Shown here: piece after piece, positions 53,584 to 61,723 of the stretch
Layout of the letters: every line of letters begins with the position of its first letter
Position numbering within the stretch: the stretch's first letter is position 1
Assembly: GCF_002355395.1 (NCBI RefSeq)
Contig: NZ_AP017315.1
Location: forward strand, 2,638,838 to 2,702,837
Length of the DNA stretch: 64,000 nt
Direction: 5' to 3'
Source of the DNA: Microcella alkaliphila
Lineage (GTDB): Bacteria > Actinomycetota > Actinomycetes > Actinomycetales > Microbacteriaceae
Program-made: the position numbers and the translations under genes
Notes under the pieces: generated by a model
What the model was told of the DNA's origin: nothing
Seen by the model: the letters and a program-made list of their open reading frames with translations, nothing else
Databases searched by the model: none

Positions 53584-53715
53584 GCCGCGGGGCCGGGTAA
53601 CCGCACGCGGCACGCATCGGCAGGATGCACGGGGCCGGGTTCTGCAGCGGGGGCCCGACCCATTCGCGAAATTGCGAGAGTTTCAGCACACCGCGCTCCT
53701 CGTTAGGCTGCGCTC

Positions 53716-54021
53716 ATGGCTGACCGCAGTGAGTTCAGGGTCTTTGTCGTCGAAGCACTTCGAGCGCTTGGTGGATCCGCAACCGTCCTCGACGCGACTA
53801 AGCACGTGTGGCAGGTGCACGAGGCGGATCTGCGACAGTCAGGTGATCTCTTCTACACCTGGCAGTACGACATTCGTTGGGCTGCCCAGTACCTACGCAA
53901 CAACGGATACCTGAAACCGGTTAACCGGGACAGAAACCACCCCTGGGAACTGACCAACGCAGGCTGGGAGGTGGACGTCCGCACGCTGCAAGCTCCTACG
54001 AGGGGCAACGGCGAACGTTGA
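53716..54021 (+). CDS. Small winged-helix protein, Mrr N-terminal-like
   Basis: This 101-aa protein looks like a stand-alone winged helix of the Mrr_N type. It contains FVVEALRALGGSATVLDATK, a tryptophan-rich WQYDIRWAAQYLRNNGYLKP recognition-helix region and HPWELTNAGWEVD. Such domains precede nuclease domains in Mrr restriction enzymes, but no nuclease follows here. It is convergent with the methyltransferase gene and 43 bp from its end. The start ATG is well defined by open frame. It may be a regulator or specificity subunit of the neighbouring locus, which is inference from position. Confidence 0.65.
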   Translation: MADRSEFRVFVVEALRALGGSATVLDATKHVWQVHEADLRQSGDLFYTWQYDIRWAAQYLRNNGYLKPVNRDRNHPWELTNAGWEVDVRTLQAPTRGNGER

Positions 54022-54064
54022 CGGTCGGGGCGCTTCGATCTACCGGCGACACTCTGCCTGACCA

Positions 54065-55234
54065 CTAGCCAAGGCGCTGACGCTTCTCGTCGACCGGTGC
54101 GGACTGCGAGGAAGTCATTTTCCCGGTCGCAAGAGGGTACAAATACTCCCGGGCCAGCCACTCCACCGCAGGAACTGCGACAGCGTCACCGAATGCGAAA
54201 AGGGCCTGGCTGGTTCGTGACCCCTCAAGATTGAAGCCTTCAGCACCCATGAGACGTGCGTACTCGACTGGAGTCATCCACCGAACGTGGATCCGCCCGT
54301 TGCCTACTCGGACAACCGCTTGCTTCGATGAACCACCCCGCGCAGTCCGCAGGCAACCGGAAATATCATCGGCCCTGACCTCCCATACCGGCGAGCCGTT
54401 TCGAGTACGCCGATAGGCCGTGCGGTAACTCATGGCCTCGGCCGCCTTGAGGTCCTCAAGCCGAGCCTTCTGCATCAGGGAGAGCGAAGTAAGGAACGAC
54501 TCGGTTCGCACGGGATTCCACCAGCGTTCATCGTCAGGAGGCAAACGGTCGACAAGCTCACCGAATCCCTCCGTGAGGAGGGGTGGCGGATCAGGAAGCA
54601 GCGCCTTATGCATTCTGAGACTGCGGTCGCCGTAGAAGTCGTGAGCCCAATCTGGCCGCAATTCAGAGCTCACCTGGTCCGCTTGCTCGGGGGGATTCCT
54701 CGCACCTACAAGGAACATGCGAGGTCGAGACTGGGGCAGGAATCGACGCGCATCGAGAGCAAGTATGTCGACGGAGTAGCCGAGGTCATTGATGCCCCGG
54801 ATAGCTGCCCTGAGATCATCTCCCCCTCGCGAAGTAGCAAGACCCGTTACGTTCTCGAGTACGACGACTTCGGGGGCCTCGCGGCCCATACCCCCCAACA
54901 ACTCGAGCCACAACCAGAAAGCACTCGACTGGCGACCGTCAAGCCCAGACCGAGTGCCTGCGAGTGAAAGATCAGTACAGGGCGACGACGCCCAGGCTAG
55001 TCGAGCACCTCGCGGCAGATCCTCCGACCGAACCCCCGCTACGTCTCCAACGTGGTACGTGTGTCGAGGGTCTTCGCCGAAGTGCGTCTTGTACATCGCG
55101 TGCTTGGCAGGCTCATAGTCGTTGGACCAAACGACCTCGAAGCCTGCACGCTCGAGCCCAATCCTCGCCAACCCCACCCCAGCGAAAAACTCGAGCACTT
55201 GCGGCCGAGGCCGCAGGGGAGTGACATTACTCAC
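54065..55234 (-). CDS. DNA (cytosine-5-)-methyltransferase
   Basis: The 389-aa enzyme methylates cytosine C5 in a recognised DNA sequence. Motif I is VLEFFAGVGLARIGLERAGF, motif IV is AWASSPCTDLSLAGTRSG with the catalytic Pro-Cys, motif VI is VVLENVTGL, and motif VIII DARRFLPQSRPRMFLVG carries QxRxR. The C-terminal motifs IX-X include YARLMGAEGFN and LFAFGDAVAVPAVEWLAREY. The target-recognition region is about residues 200-310. GTG 55,234 was chosen from the conserved SNVTPLRPRPQVLEFFAG start. It is divergent from the four-gene cluster, with 312 bp between starts. It is probably the modification arm of the locus. Confidence 0.92.
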   Translation of the reverse strand: MSNVTPLRPRPQVLEFFAGVGLARIGLERAGFEVVWSNDYEPAKHAMYKTHFGEDPRHTYHVGDVAGVRSEDLPRGARLAWASSPCTDLSLAGTRSGLDGRQSSAFWLWLELLGGMGREAPEVVVLENVTGLATSRGGDDLRAAIRGINDLGYSVDILALDARRFLPQSRPRMFLVGARNPPEQADQVSSELRPDWAHDFYGDRSLRMHKALLPDPPPLLTEGFGELVDRLPPDDERWWNPVRTESFLTSLSLMQKARLEDLKAAEAMSYRTAYRRTRNGSPVWEVRADDISGCLRTARGGSSKQAVVRVGNGRIHVRWMTPVEYARLMGAEGFNLEGSRTSQALFAFGDAVAVPAVEWLAREYLYPLATGKMTSSQSAPVDEKRQRLG

Positions 55235-55546
55235 CGCTCCACCGTAACGCTCAGGAGCTGGGTCCGACCGCGAGACACACATGGATTCACAGACCACATG
55301 CTCTCAGAAGCCCCGGACAAAATCCCTTCCGCCAATGGTCTCGCGAGACCAGGAAAGACACCCACGCTCGTCTATCGGTGAATTGGCGCTCAAGGCAAAG
55401 GCCAGAAACCCCACGGAGATTCTGACGTCGATTCTCCTGAGCATTGCTAGCCTGCACTTCAACATCAAGTGGGCCACTCGACAACATATGGCGCGCTTCA
55501 AGGGCGAAGACCGGCCCACCCGGGTGCCGGTTGTAGGAGAGAACGT
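55235..55546. other. Divergent promoter region of the defence locus
   Basis: 312 bp separate the methyltransferase start from the first plus-strand gene. Promoters for both directions must lie here. I see no recognisable controller-protein box; short open frames have no family match. GC is lower than in the core genome. Confidence 0.45.
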
Positions 55547-56401
55547 ATGGGTAAGAGCTCAGCGGCCGCTGCGCCATGCAGGCATGTAGGTGCACCCCCC
55601 GGCGCTGTCGTCGAGCGAACGGTCGAAGTTCTTGCCACGCTAGGCAATCACCCCGACTTACTTTCCCGGTTCGGGATCTCATCAAGTGAGTACATCAGCG
55701 CATTGCCAGCTGCGATCGAATCACTTCGCGGCAAGATGAGCGCTAGCAATAGCGGCCGCCGAGCCTTCCTTCAGGGCGTGCTTGAGTACCTGGTCTCCCA
55801 AGGTGTTGCGACGAGTGTCGTGGCACCGGACTACGGTGAGGACACTGTCTACCGCGTGGAAGTCCCCTCTATCGGCGCGGTTGCAGTTGTCCAGAAAGGG
55901 TGTCCAGACGGCGTGCACAGCAGCAACAAATGGAAGGTACCCAGGTGGGCGGACGAGACCTATCTCTGGTGGGTCTGCCCGAGCCTCAAAGCCCACCCAG
56001 GCGAACACATCGCCAAGGGCGTCAATCGCCTCAAGGCAAAGTTCCTTTCGGAAGACAACGATGAGGCCCTCTCCGGGATCATCTTCCACAACGAGACCTG
56101 CGGAAGCGCGCTACGCCCATGCCCGAAGCAGGCGAGGTCGATCGAGATCGACGGTCGTTTGGTGCCACCGCCGTGTGTGTACACCATGCCGGCACGTGAC
56201 TCAGAGGGGGACTCATGGAACTGGAACGGTGAGCGAGAAGTGAAATTTCCCGAAGCACTCTTGAGCATCTTTGGTATCGGGCCAGACGAAGCCCATGTCT
56301 ACACCGGCTTCGTTGGATTCCAGAAGAAGAACGCTGACATTATCCGCACGACCATTTCGACCCGGTACGGACCGGCCCGAACTTCTAGTCACAGGAGTTG
56401 A
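55547..56401 (+). CDS. Unrecognised protein of the defence locus
   Basis: This 284-aa protein starts at ATG 55,547 behind GGAGAG. I do not recognise its family. An N-terminal helical part (LATLGNHPDLLSRFGISSSE) is followed by a mixed alpha/beta region with EVPSIGAVAVVQKGCPDGVH and ADETYLWWVCPSLKAHPGEH, which contains an E-x(11)-Q-x-K-like arrangement that could be a divergent PD-(D/E)xK nuclease core. Cysteines in CPDG, WVCPS and ETCGSALRPCPK could bind a metal. Its stop overlaps the start of the next gene, so it is the first gene of a co-translated operon. A restriction nuclease role is a guess from context. Confidence 0.7.
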   Translation: MGKSSAAAAPCRHVGAPPGAVVERTVEVLATLGNHPDLLSRFGISSSEYISALPAAIESLRGKMSASNSGRRAFLQGVLEYLVSQGVATSVVAPDYGEDTVYRVEVPSIGAVAVVQKGCPDGVHSSNKWKVPRWADETYLWWVCPSLKAHPGEHIAKGVNRLKAKFLSEDNDEALSGIIFHNETCGSALRPCPKQARSIEIDGRLVPPPCVYTMPARDSEGDSWNWNGEREVKFPEALLSIFGIGPDEAHVYTGFVGFQKKNADIIRTTISTRYGPARTSSHRS

Positions 56402-56406
56402 TTGAG

Positions 56407-57738
56407 TTGAAGTCAAACGCGTTCCAGAACCCGGTTCTCGACCTCGAACGAGCCGAACTCGTGAATGCTCGCCATGACTTGGGAACAATGTCGGTTCCCG
56501 CCTGGCCAAGAACAGACAAAGACCTACGGCTAGTCGAACTTGAAGCGGATTGGGTTCGTTTCTCAACCCTCAACCACCGCACGCGTGCCGAGCAACGGGC
56601 AGAGGTCGCGAGGCGGCGCGATGAAGATCTCTTCACGGGGGACCCCCTAGGTCTCAAGGCGCAAGCTGCCCAGTACGAGATTCTGCAAGCCCAAGACGGA
56701 TTCCCTGAGTTGAAACTGGACTTGCGCGAGAGAGGGCAACAAGAACCTGCAATCGTGACCGCAGACGGGATCCTCATTAATGGGAATCGCCGAGCCGCCG
56801 CCCTTCGCAGTCTCTACATCGACGACAACCACCTTGCCGCACGCTACGTGAAGTGCCTGGTTCTGCCGGCTGACGCTACGTCAGGGGAACTGATCGACCT
56901 CGAGACAGAACTACAGATCGCCCGGGACTTCAAACAGGAGTACAGCTGGATCAATGAAGCGTTGCTGATTGAAGAACTCTTCGAACGGGAGAACAAGGAC
57001 TTTGACCGGGTCGCGAAGAAGATGCATCGACCCAAAGCTGAAGTCCAGTCTCTCTACGACAAACTGCAGCAGGTTCACCAGCTCGTTGACCTCTCGGGAG
57101 GCGCTCGTCAGCACATTGACTTCAATGGCAACGAGGCCGCCTTTGAGGAGCTTTCGAAGCACATAAAGAACAAGCAACCAGCTGAGGCAGAAGCCGTCCG
57201 CTCCGTCTACTTCATCGGAACACTGGCGGAAGTCCCTTATCGTAAGCTCAGGCACCTTCGCCGGGCAGACGCTGCGTCCCTTGTTCGCCAGGAGATTGAG
57301 AACGAGCCTGCGCTGAGTCCACTGCTGAAGGTTGCCCAGGAGGATGCCGAAGCAAACGCCAGTCCGGGATTGCTGGACGAGGTCTTGGGCGGCACACAAA
57401 GTTCCAGTCCTCTAGCATCCGTACTCAAGTTTCTTGCCACCAAGAAGCCCGATGAAGCCGTCCAGTTCGGAGAATCACGGTCGGTGGAAGTGAAGGACAT
57501 ACTGGATTCTCTCCAGAGCGCCATTGGGGCGGTCGCTGATGAAGCTCGCGAGGAGCACAGAGATCAGGAGTTTCAGTCAGCACCCATCATGCGGGTGCAG
57601 AACGCCATCCAGGAGTTTCAGCGAGCGGTCATGGCTCTTCCAAAGGCCAGAGAGTTTCCGGACTTTGATGAGTCGGCAGTGATCGATCGGATTCGGTACC
57701 TAAAGGCCCTCGTAGATCAGCATCTCAGCGGGTCATGA
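56407..57738 (+). CDS. ParB/Srx-like domain protein of the defence locus
   Basis: The 443-aa protein has a ParB/sulfiredoxin-like fold near residues 80-150: LRERGQQEPAIVTADGILIN followed by GNRRAAALRSLY, the typical GxRRxxA-type nucleotide/DNA motif. A helical middle (DFKQEYSWINEALLIEELFE, HRPKAEVQSLYDKLQQVHQL) resembles the ParB linker HTH. The C-terminus (from 350) is helical. TTG 56,407 was chosen because AGGAG lies 9 nt upstream; a TTG at 56,398 is too close. It overlaps the next gene (ATGA). ParB-like proteins in such clusters often act as CTP- or ATP-dependent DNA clamps or nickases. The role here is inferred. Confidence 0.8.
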   Translation: MKSNAFQNPVLDLERAELVNARHDLGTMSVPAWPRTDKDLRLVELEADWVRFSTLNHRTRAEQRAEVARRRDEDLFTGDPLGLKAQAAQYEILQAQDGFPELKLDLRERGQQEPAIVTADGILINGNRRAAALRSLYIDDNHLAARYVKCLVLPADATSGELIDLETELQIARDFKQEYSWINEALLIEELFERENKDFDRVAKKMHRPKAEVQSLYDKLQQVHQLVDLSGGARQHIDFNGNEAAFEELSKHIKNKQPAEAEAVRSVYFIGTLAEVPYRKLRHLRRADAASLVRQEIENEPALSPLLKVAQEDAEANASPGLLDEVLGGTQSSSPLASVLKFLATKKPDEAVQFGESRSVEVKDILDSLQSAIGAVADEAREEHRDQEFQSAPIMRVQNAIQEFQRAVMALPKAREFPDFDESAVIDRIRYLKALVDQHLSGS

Positions 57739-59615
57739 TCTCCGTCGAACTGGGAGGTGGTCGCCGGCCGACGGTGCGGCTGACGCTCGAGGCAGGATCC
57801 CGCCCGGGAGCATGGGCGCACCTTCAATCGCTTCTCTCGCGCGGAATCACAGGGGGCGGGCCTTCGACTCTAGAAGTGCGCGCAGAGGTCTTCTACGCGG
57901 AACTGGCCGGACTGCGGGATGCTCAATCTGTCTTCGGGGAGGAGTTTGGATTCGGCCCGAAGATCAGCGATCAGCTCAGAGCACTAGCAGCAGATCGTGT
58001 GGCACGGGAGCAGGCACTTTTAACCGATGACCTGCAGCCTCTGACCGAACTGGCTGAGGAACTCGCCGCTAGTGGATTCACTCGCGAACTAAAGCCCTTC
58101 CAACTCCAGAACCTCGCTCGGATCCTCCGGTTGCCGCACGGCGCCGATTTCTCAGTCCCCGGTGCCGGCAAGACAACAGTCGCTCTCGCGAACTTCTCCC
58201 TTCAACGAGCGCGCGGCAAGATCGACCGTCTTCTTGTGATTGGTCCGCTGGCAGCCTTTGACGCCTGGAAGATGGACTCGATCGCCTGTTTGGCCCGGCC
58301 CCCAAAGATCGCCGTGCACACGGGCCCCAACTCGGTTGTCCCTAGAGACACGGAACTGCTGCTCACCAACTATCACCGAGTAGCGGGCGACTACGAGCGC
58401 GTACGCGACTTCGTTGAAGCTTTGCCGACTCAGGTTGTCCTCGACGAAGCACATCGAGTAAAGCGCGGGGCGGCCGGGGTGCATGGGCGCGCCATACTGG
58501 ACCTCGCTTACGCCGCAAAACGTCGCGACGTATTGACAGGCACCCCTGCTCCCCAAGGAGCCGGTGACCTCATCGCGCTCATGAGATTTCTCTACCCCGG
58601 TCAGGACCGAGCTATTCTGCCGTCCGAAGCATACTCAGAGTCTTCAACGCGCGACCCAGACGTGATCCGCGAGACAAGCGAATCGATTAATCGTTACTTC
58701 GTGCGGACTGCAAAGTCCGGGCTCGGGATTCCGAACCCAATCTGGAATCCAGTCAGCCGACCGATGGGTCCCGTCCAGTCAGCGATCTATGAGGCCCTCG
58801 TCGGGCGCTACCGCGGCTCCTTCAACCTGTCCACAGACTCAAGTCGACAGTTCAAGAAGCTTGGCCGGGTCGTCATGTACTTGCTGGAAGCGGCCACGAA
58901 TCCGGCATTAATCGTCGCGGGCTCGGATGCAGCTGATGAGGAGGGTTTCGCGCACCCCCCACTCGAGCTCGACGGCAATGAGCCGCTGAGCAGGCTCCTC
59001 CAGCATTACAGCAGGTACGAGCGCCCCTGGAAGTACGACTACGTGGCCGAGGCCGTGGAGGAAGCAGCCCGAAACGGCGAGAAGGTCTTGATCTGGTCAA
59101 CCTTCGTCCGGAATCTACGGGCATTGTCCCGCGAGCTGGGGCAGTACAACCCAGCCGTGATCCACGGCGGTATCGCCCCGATGGACTCCGCCCCACCAGG
59201 AAGCATCACCAGGGAGGCCGAACTAGAACGGTTTCGGAATGACCCTTCATGTGTGGTCCTGCTAGCGAATCCCGCCGCTGCAGGTGAAGGAATCAGCCTC
59301 CACCATTGGTGCCACCACGCAATCTATCTGGACCGGACCTTCAACGCGGGTCACTTCCTGCAGAGTCAGGACAGAATCCACCGACTCGGTTTAGCAGCCG
59401 ACGTCGAGACACGGTTCACCGTTCTCATGAGCGAAGGTTCAGTGGATTCGGTAGTCAATGACCGTCTACGCGACAAAGTCGAAGCGCTTGCGACGCTCAT
59501 GAACGATCCGGGCTTGGTCCGTGTTGCCCTTCCTGAGAGTGACGAAGACCACAGCCAGCCCCCTGTTGAGACAGATGACACAACAGCAGTCTTACAACAC
59601 CTGCTTTCTGCCTAA
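57735..59615 (+). CDS. SNF2-family DEAD/DEAH ATPase
   Basis: The 626-aa protein is a superfamily 2 helicase/translocase of the SNF2 type. Walker A is FSVPGAGKTTVALANFS near residue 140, motif Ia-like LLVIGPLAAFDAWK, motif II VVLDEAHRVKRG, motif III DVLTGTPAPQGAGDLIALMR. The C-terminal RecA domain contains KVLIWSTFVRNLRAL, and motif V-VI LLANPAAAGEGISLHHW with FLQSQDRIHRLG. A 130-residue N-terminal domain has no family I recognise. It overlaps its neighbours by four and one bases. In defence systems such motors translocate on duplex DNA and drive cleavage at distance. Confidence 0.9.
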   Translation: MISVELGGGRRPTVRLTLEAGSRPGAWAHLQSLLSRGITGGGPSTLEVRAEVFYAELAGLRDAQSVFGEEFGFGPKISDQLRALAADRVAREQALLTDDLQPLTELAEELAASGFTRELKPFQLQNLARILRLPHGADFSVPGAGKTTVALANFSLQRARGKIDRLLVIGPLAAFDAWKMDSIACLARPPKIAVHTGPNSVVPRDTELLLTNYHRVAGDYERVRDFVEALPTQVVLDEAHRVKRGAAGVHGRAILDLAYAAKRRDVLTGTPAPQGAGDLIALMRFLYPGQDRAILPSEAYSESSTRDPDVIRETSESINRYFVRTAKSGLGIPNPIWNPVSRPMGPVQSAIYEALVGRYRGSFNLSTDSSRQFKKLGRVVMYLLEAATNPALIVAGSDAADEEGFAHPPLELDGNEPLSRLLQHYSRYERPWKYDYVAEAVEEAARNGEKVLIWSTFVRNLRALSRELGQYNPAVIHGGIAPMDSAPPGSITREAELERFRNDPSCVVLLANPAAAGEGISLHHWCHHAIYLDRTFNAGHFLQSQDRIHRLGLAADVETRFTVLMSEGSVDSVVNDRLRDKVEALATLMNDPGLVRVALPESDEDHSQPPVETDDTTAVLQHLLSA

Positions 59616-60658
59616 TGTTGCCAACACACGGTTCTGTCACCAGCGTCTTCCATTTGGCGAACGCCCTGCGGTTCGGCTCCCAGCCCGACTTGGCATCTTG
59701 GGTAGATGCCGCGAGGGCAAGGGTGGCCTACCTCGCGGCGGCACTCGATCATGAGACGAGAGCTAAATACCTCGTGGAAACTCACTTGGTATCTGCGGGC
59801 CCCGAGATTGTCGGCACAGAACGAATACTCGCGGTATCGGCACGGGCAGACAGGGCCACGAAACTGGCTATCGCGGCGATCATCCTCGAGCAGACGCCGC
59901 CACCTTGGCTGCAAGTAGCTGTGGTGGGGAGCTCAGTCCACTTTGAGATCATCCCGACGGCAGACCTTGAGGCTTTGAGCTGGATCGGCGATGACCTCGA
60001 GCAACTGCTCATTGACGCGGCGCGAAACGACCCGCCCACTCAAGAAATCATCAAGCTCGGAGTCGGCCGAGCAGCCGAACTTGTGGTTCTCGGGGCTCTG
60101 GCCGCGAGTGGAGAGCATCCCCTTCATGTGTCCGAAATTTCGGACGGCTACGGGTATGACATCGAAAGCACAGAGAACGGGCGCATTAGGCGTCTCGAGG
60201 TCAAAGGATGCACGGGATCCACCTCGGCCTCCTTTCACTTGAGTCGCAATGAGTACGAGAAGAGCCGCTACTTCGGGTCGGAGTGGATGGTCGTACAAGT
60301 GTCTTTTGCCGACGAGGTTCTCGTCAGTGAAGAAATCCGACCGTGGCACGTGCTCGGGATTAGAGAGCTATCTAGTGCAGATGTGCTGGAATTGGTTCCT
60401 CCAGACCCCGAAGAGTTTCGCTGGGAGAAGAGCGCCCTACTTACGCCAAAGGCGAGCAGATGGCGCCCAAGCGCAATTGCCGTTCCTCTAGACCTCTGCC
60501 TTCCTGGCACTAGATTCTTGGGCGCGGTGTCATTGAGTAAGTCAGGAAGCCGCACGGCCCATCGGGGGGGTGCCGAGCCGCTAGGCCGCTTTGCCGGCTT
60601 GAACGGTTCGGTCGCGCCTGACGGCGCTTGGCACCAGGCCACCGCTTCTAGTCATTAG
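59615..60658 (+). CDS. DUF3883-like protein with possible PD-(D/E)xK nuclease core
   Basis: The 347-aa protein begins one base inside the SNF2 gene stop (TAATG). The C-terminal half has GVGRAAELVVLGALAASGEH, then SEISDGYGYDIESTENG, RRLEVKGCTGSTSASFHLSR and NEYEKSRYFGSEWMVVQVSF. This is the D-x(n)-E-x-K pattern of the DUF3883 (NOV-type) nuclease-like domain often attached to helicases and restriction enzymes. Candidate active-site residues are the Asp in YDIES and Glu/Lys in LEVKG. The N-terminal half is helical with no recognised domain. It is the last gene of the operon and probably the effector, though not proven. Confidence 0.78.
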   Translation: MLPTHGSVTSVFHLANALRFGSQPDLASWVDAARARVAYLAAALDHETRAKYLVETHLVSAGPEIVGTERILAVSARADRATKLAIAAIILEQTPPPWLQVAVVGSSVHFEIIPTADLEALSWIGDDLEQLLIDAARNDPPTQEIIKLGVGRAAELVVLGALAASGEHPLHVSEISDGYGYDIESTENGRIRRLEVKGCTGSTSASFHLSRNEYEKSRYFGSEWMVVQVSFADEVLVSEEIRPWHVLGIRELSSADVLELVPPDPEEFRWEKSALLTPKASRWRPSAIAVPLDLCLPGTRFLGAVSLSKSGSRTAHRGGAEPLGRFAGLNGSVAPDGAWHQATASSH

Positions 60659-60737
60659 TCGGCGATCTCGAACCCGAAGATGCGACGATCTGTTGCGGAC
60701 GATGACAGCGCCCAGGTTGAGTTCTACCCGTAAGCGA

Positions 60738-61199
60738 ATGGCTCATGGCAGAAAATCCACCGGCAACGAGGGGTTCAGCGACGCCGAGCGCGCCGCGATG
60801 AAGGCGCGAGCCGAGGAGCTGCGCGCTGAGGGGCGCACAACGAAGGGCGCAACGAAGGCGGCCGCCGACCTCGAGAAACTGCTCGAGGCGATCGCCGCGA
60901 TGCCGGACGATGAGCGGGTCATCGCCGAGCGCATCCACCTGATCGTCAGCGAGACGGCACCGCAGCTGCAGGGCAAAACCTGGTACGGGATGCCCGCATG
61001 GGCTCTCGACGGGAAGGTCGTCTGCTTCTTCCAGGCCGCCGGCAAGTTTGAGTCGCGCTACAACACGTTCGGGTTCCAAGACCCGGCGACGCTCGACGAC
61101 GGGTCGATGTCGCCGACGTCGTGGGCGGTCACCGCGATCGGCGCTTCCGAAGAGCAAGTCATTCGCGAGCTCGTGACGAAGGCGGTCGCCGGAATCTGA
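60738..61199 (+). CDS. DUF1801/YdhG-like protein, copy 2
   Basis: This 153-aa protein is almost identical to the product at 52,711-53,166 over about 110 residues (AERAAMKARAEELRAEGRTT through YNTFGFQDPATLDDGSM). It diverges at both ends: the N-terminus is MAHGRKSTGNEG and the C-terminus is ASEEQVIRELVTKAVAGI. Start choice among three in-frame ATGs is unsure. Because the C-terminus here continues with a normal helical end, it may be the ancestral copy and the other a duplicate, or the reverse. The gene is followed convergently by a cupin gene. Function unknown. Confidence 0.78.
   Translation: MAHGRKSTGNEGFSDAERAAMKARAEELRAEGRTTKGATKAAADLEKLLEAIAAMPDDERVIAERIHLIVSETAPQLQGKTWYGMPAWALDGKVVCFFQAAGKFESRYNTFGFQDPATLDDGSMSPTSWAVTAIGASEEQVIRELVTKAVAGI
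60774..61143 (+). repeat. Direct repeat of about 370 bp, right copy
   Basis: Partner of 52,741-53,110. The two copies flank 7.7 kb with the katG scar and the defence locus in direct orientation, so recombination between them would delete the island and leave a single DUF1801 gene. Confidence 0.85.
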
Positions 61200-61221
61200 G
61201 CCGACAACCGCCCGCATCCGC

Positions 61222-61581
61222 CTACTCGAAGATGACGTAGACCTTCTTGAGCGGCTCGGTGACCTCCCAGAAGCCCTTCCAGCCGACCGGGAAGATCACC
61301 AGGTCGCCGGGCTCAATCTGCTGGGCGTCCTTGCCATCCTCGGTCACGGTCATCCGGCCCGAGATGACGTAGATGACCTCGCCGCTGTCGGTGAACTCCC
61401 ACCGCGAGCGGCCCGGGTCGGTCTCCCAGATGCCGACGTCGAGCGAGCTGGCCTTGCCCGAGAACACCTCCAGGTAGGTGGTGGCGATGTCAGCGCCGAG
61501 CGGGTCGGCGAGCGGCAGCTCGAGCGGGGTTTCGGTCTGGTCGGCGCGGGTCACGTTTCCGGTGCGGCAGACAATGGCCAT
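61222..61581 (-). CDS. Cupin-domain protein (DUF861-like)
   Basis: The 119-aa protein is a single cupin barrel of the type called cupin_3, related to ureidoglycine aminohydrolase. Conserved parts are ETDPGRSRWEFTDSGEVIYV, SGRMTVTEDGKDAQQIEPGD and VIFPVGWKGFWEVTEPLKKV. The FPxGWxGxWEVxExxxK signature is typical of this group. Starts upstream of ATG 61,581 are not conserved. No partner gene overlaps it. A metal-binding role is possible, but the usual histidines of the first motif are largely absent. The substrate is unknown. Confidence 0.85.
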   Translation of the reverse strand: MAIVCRTGNVTRADQTETPLELPLADPLGADIATTYLEVFSGKASSLDVGIWETDPGRSRWEFTDSGEVIYVISGRMTVTEDGKDAQQIEPGDLVIFPVGWKGFWEVTEPLKKVYVIFE

Positions 61582-61723
61582 GGGGTCACCTTTCGGTTGA
61601 GACGACGGGGTATCCCCATCGTGCCGCACGCTCACCACCCGAAACGCTGGGCGACAACGTTGACGGCGCTCAGCGAATTTCCCCAGAGTTGCTCGTCGAT
61701 ATTCCCCAGGTCGCGTGGGTAGG

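Noticed and set aside
54065..60658. DISARM or BREX system
   Set aside because: No DUF1998 protein or phospholipase-D-type gene (DISARM) and no PglZ or BrxC-like gene (BREX) is present.
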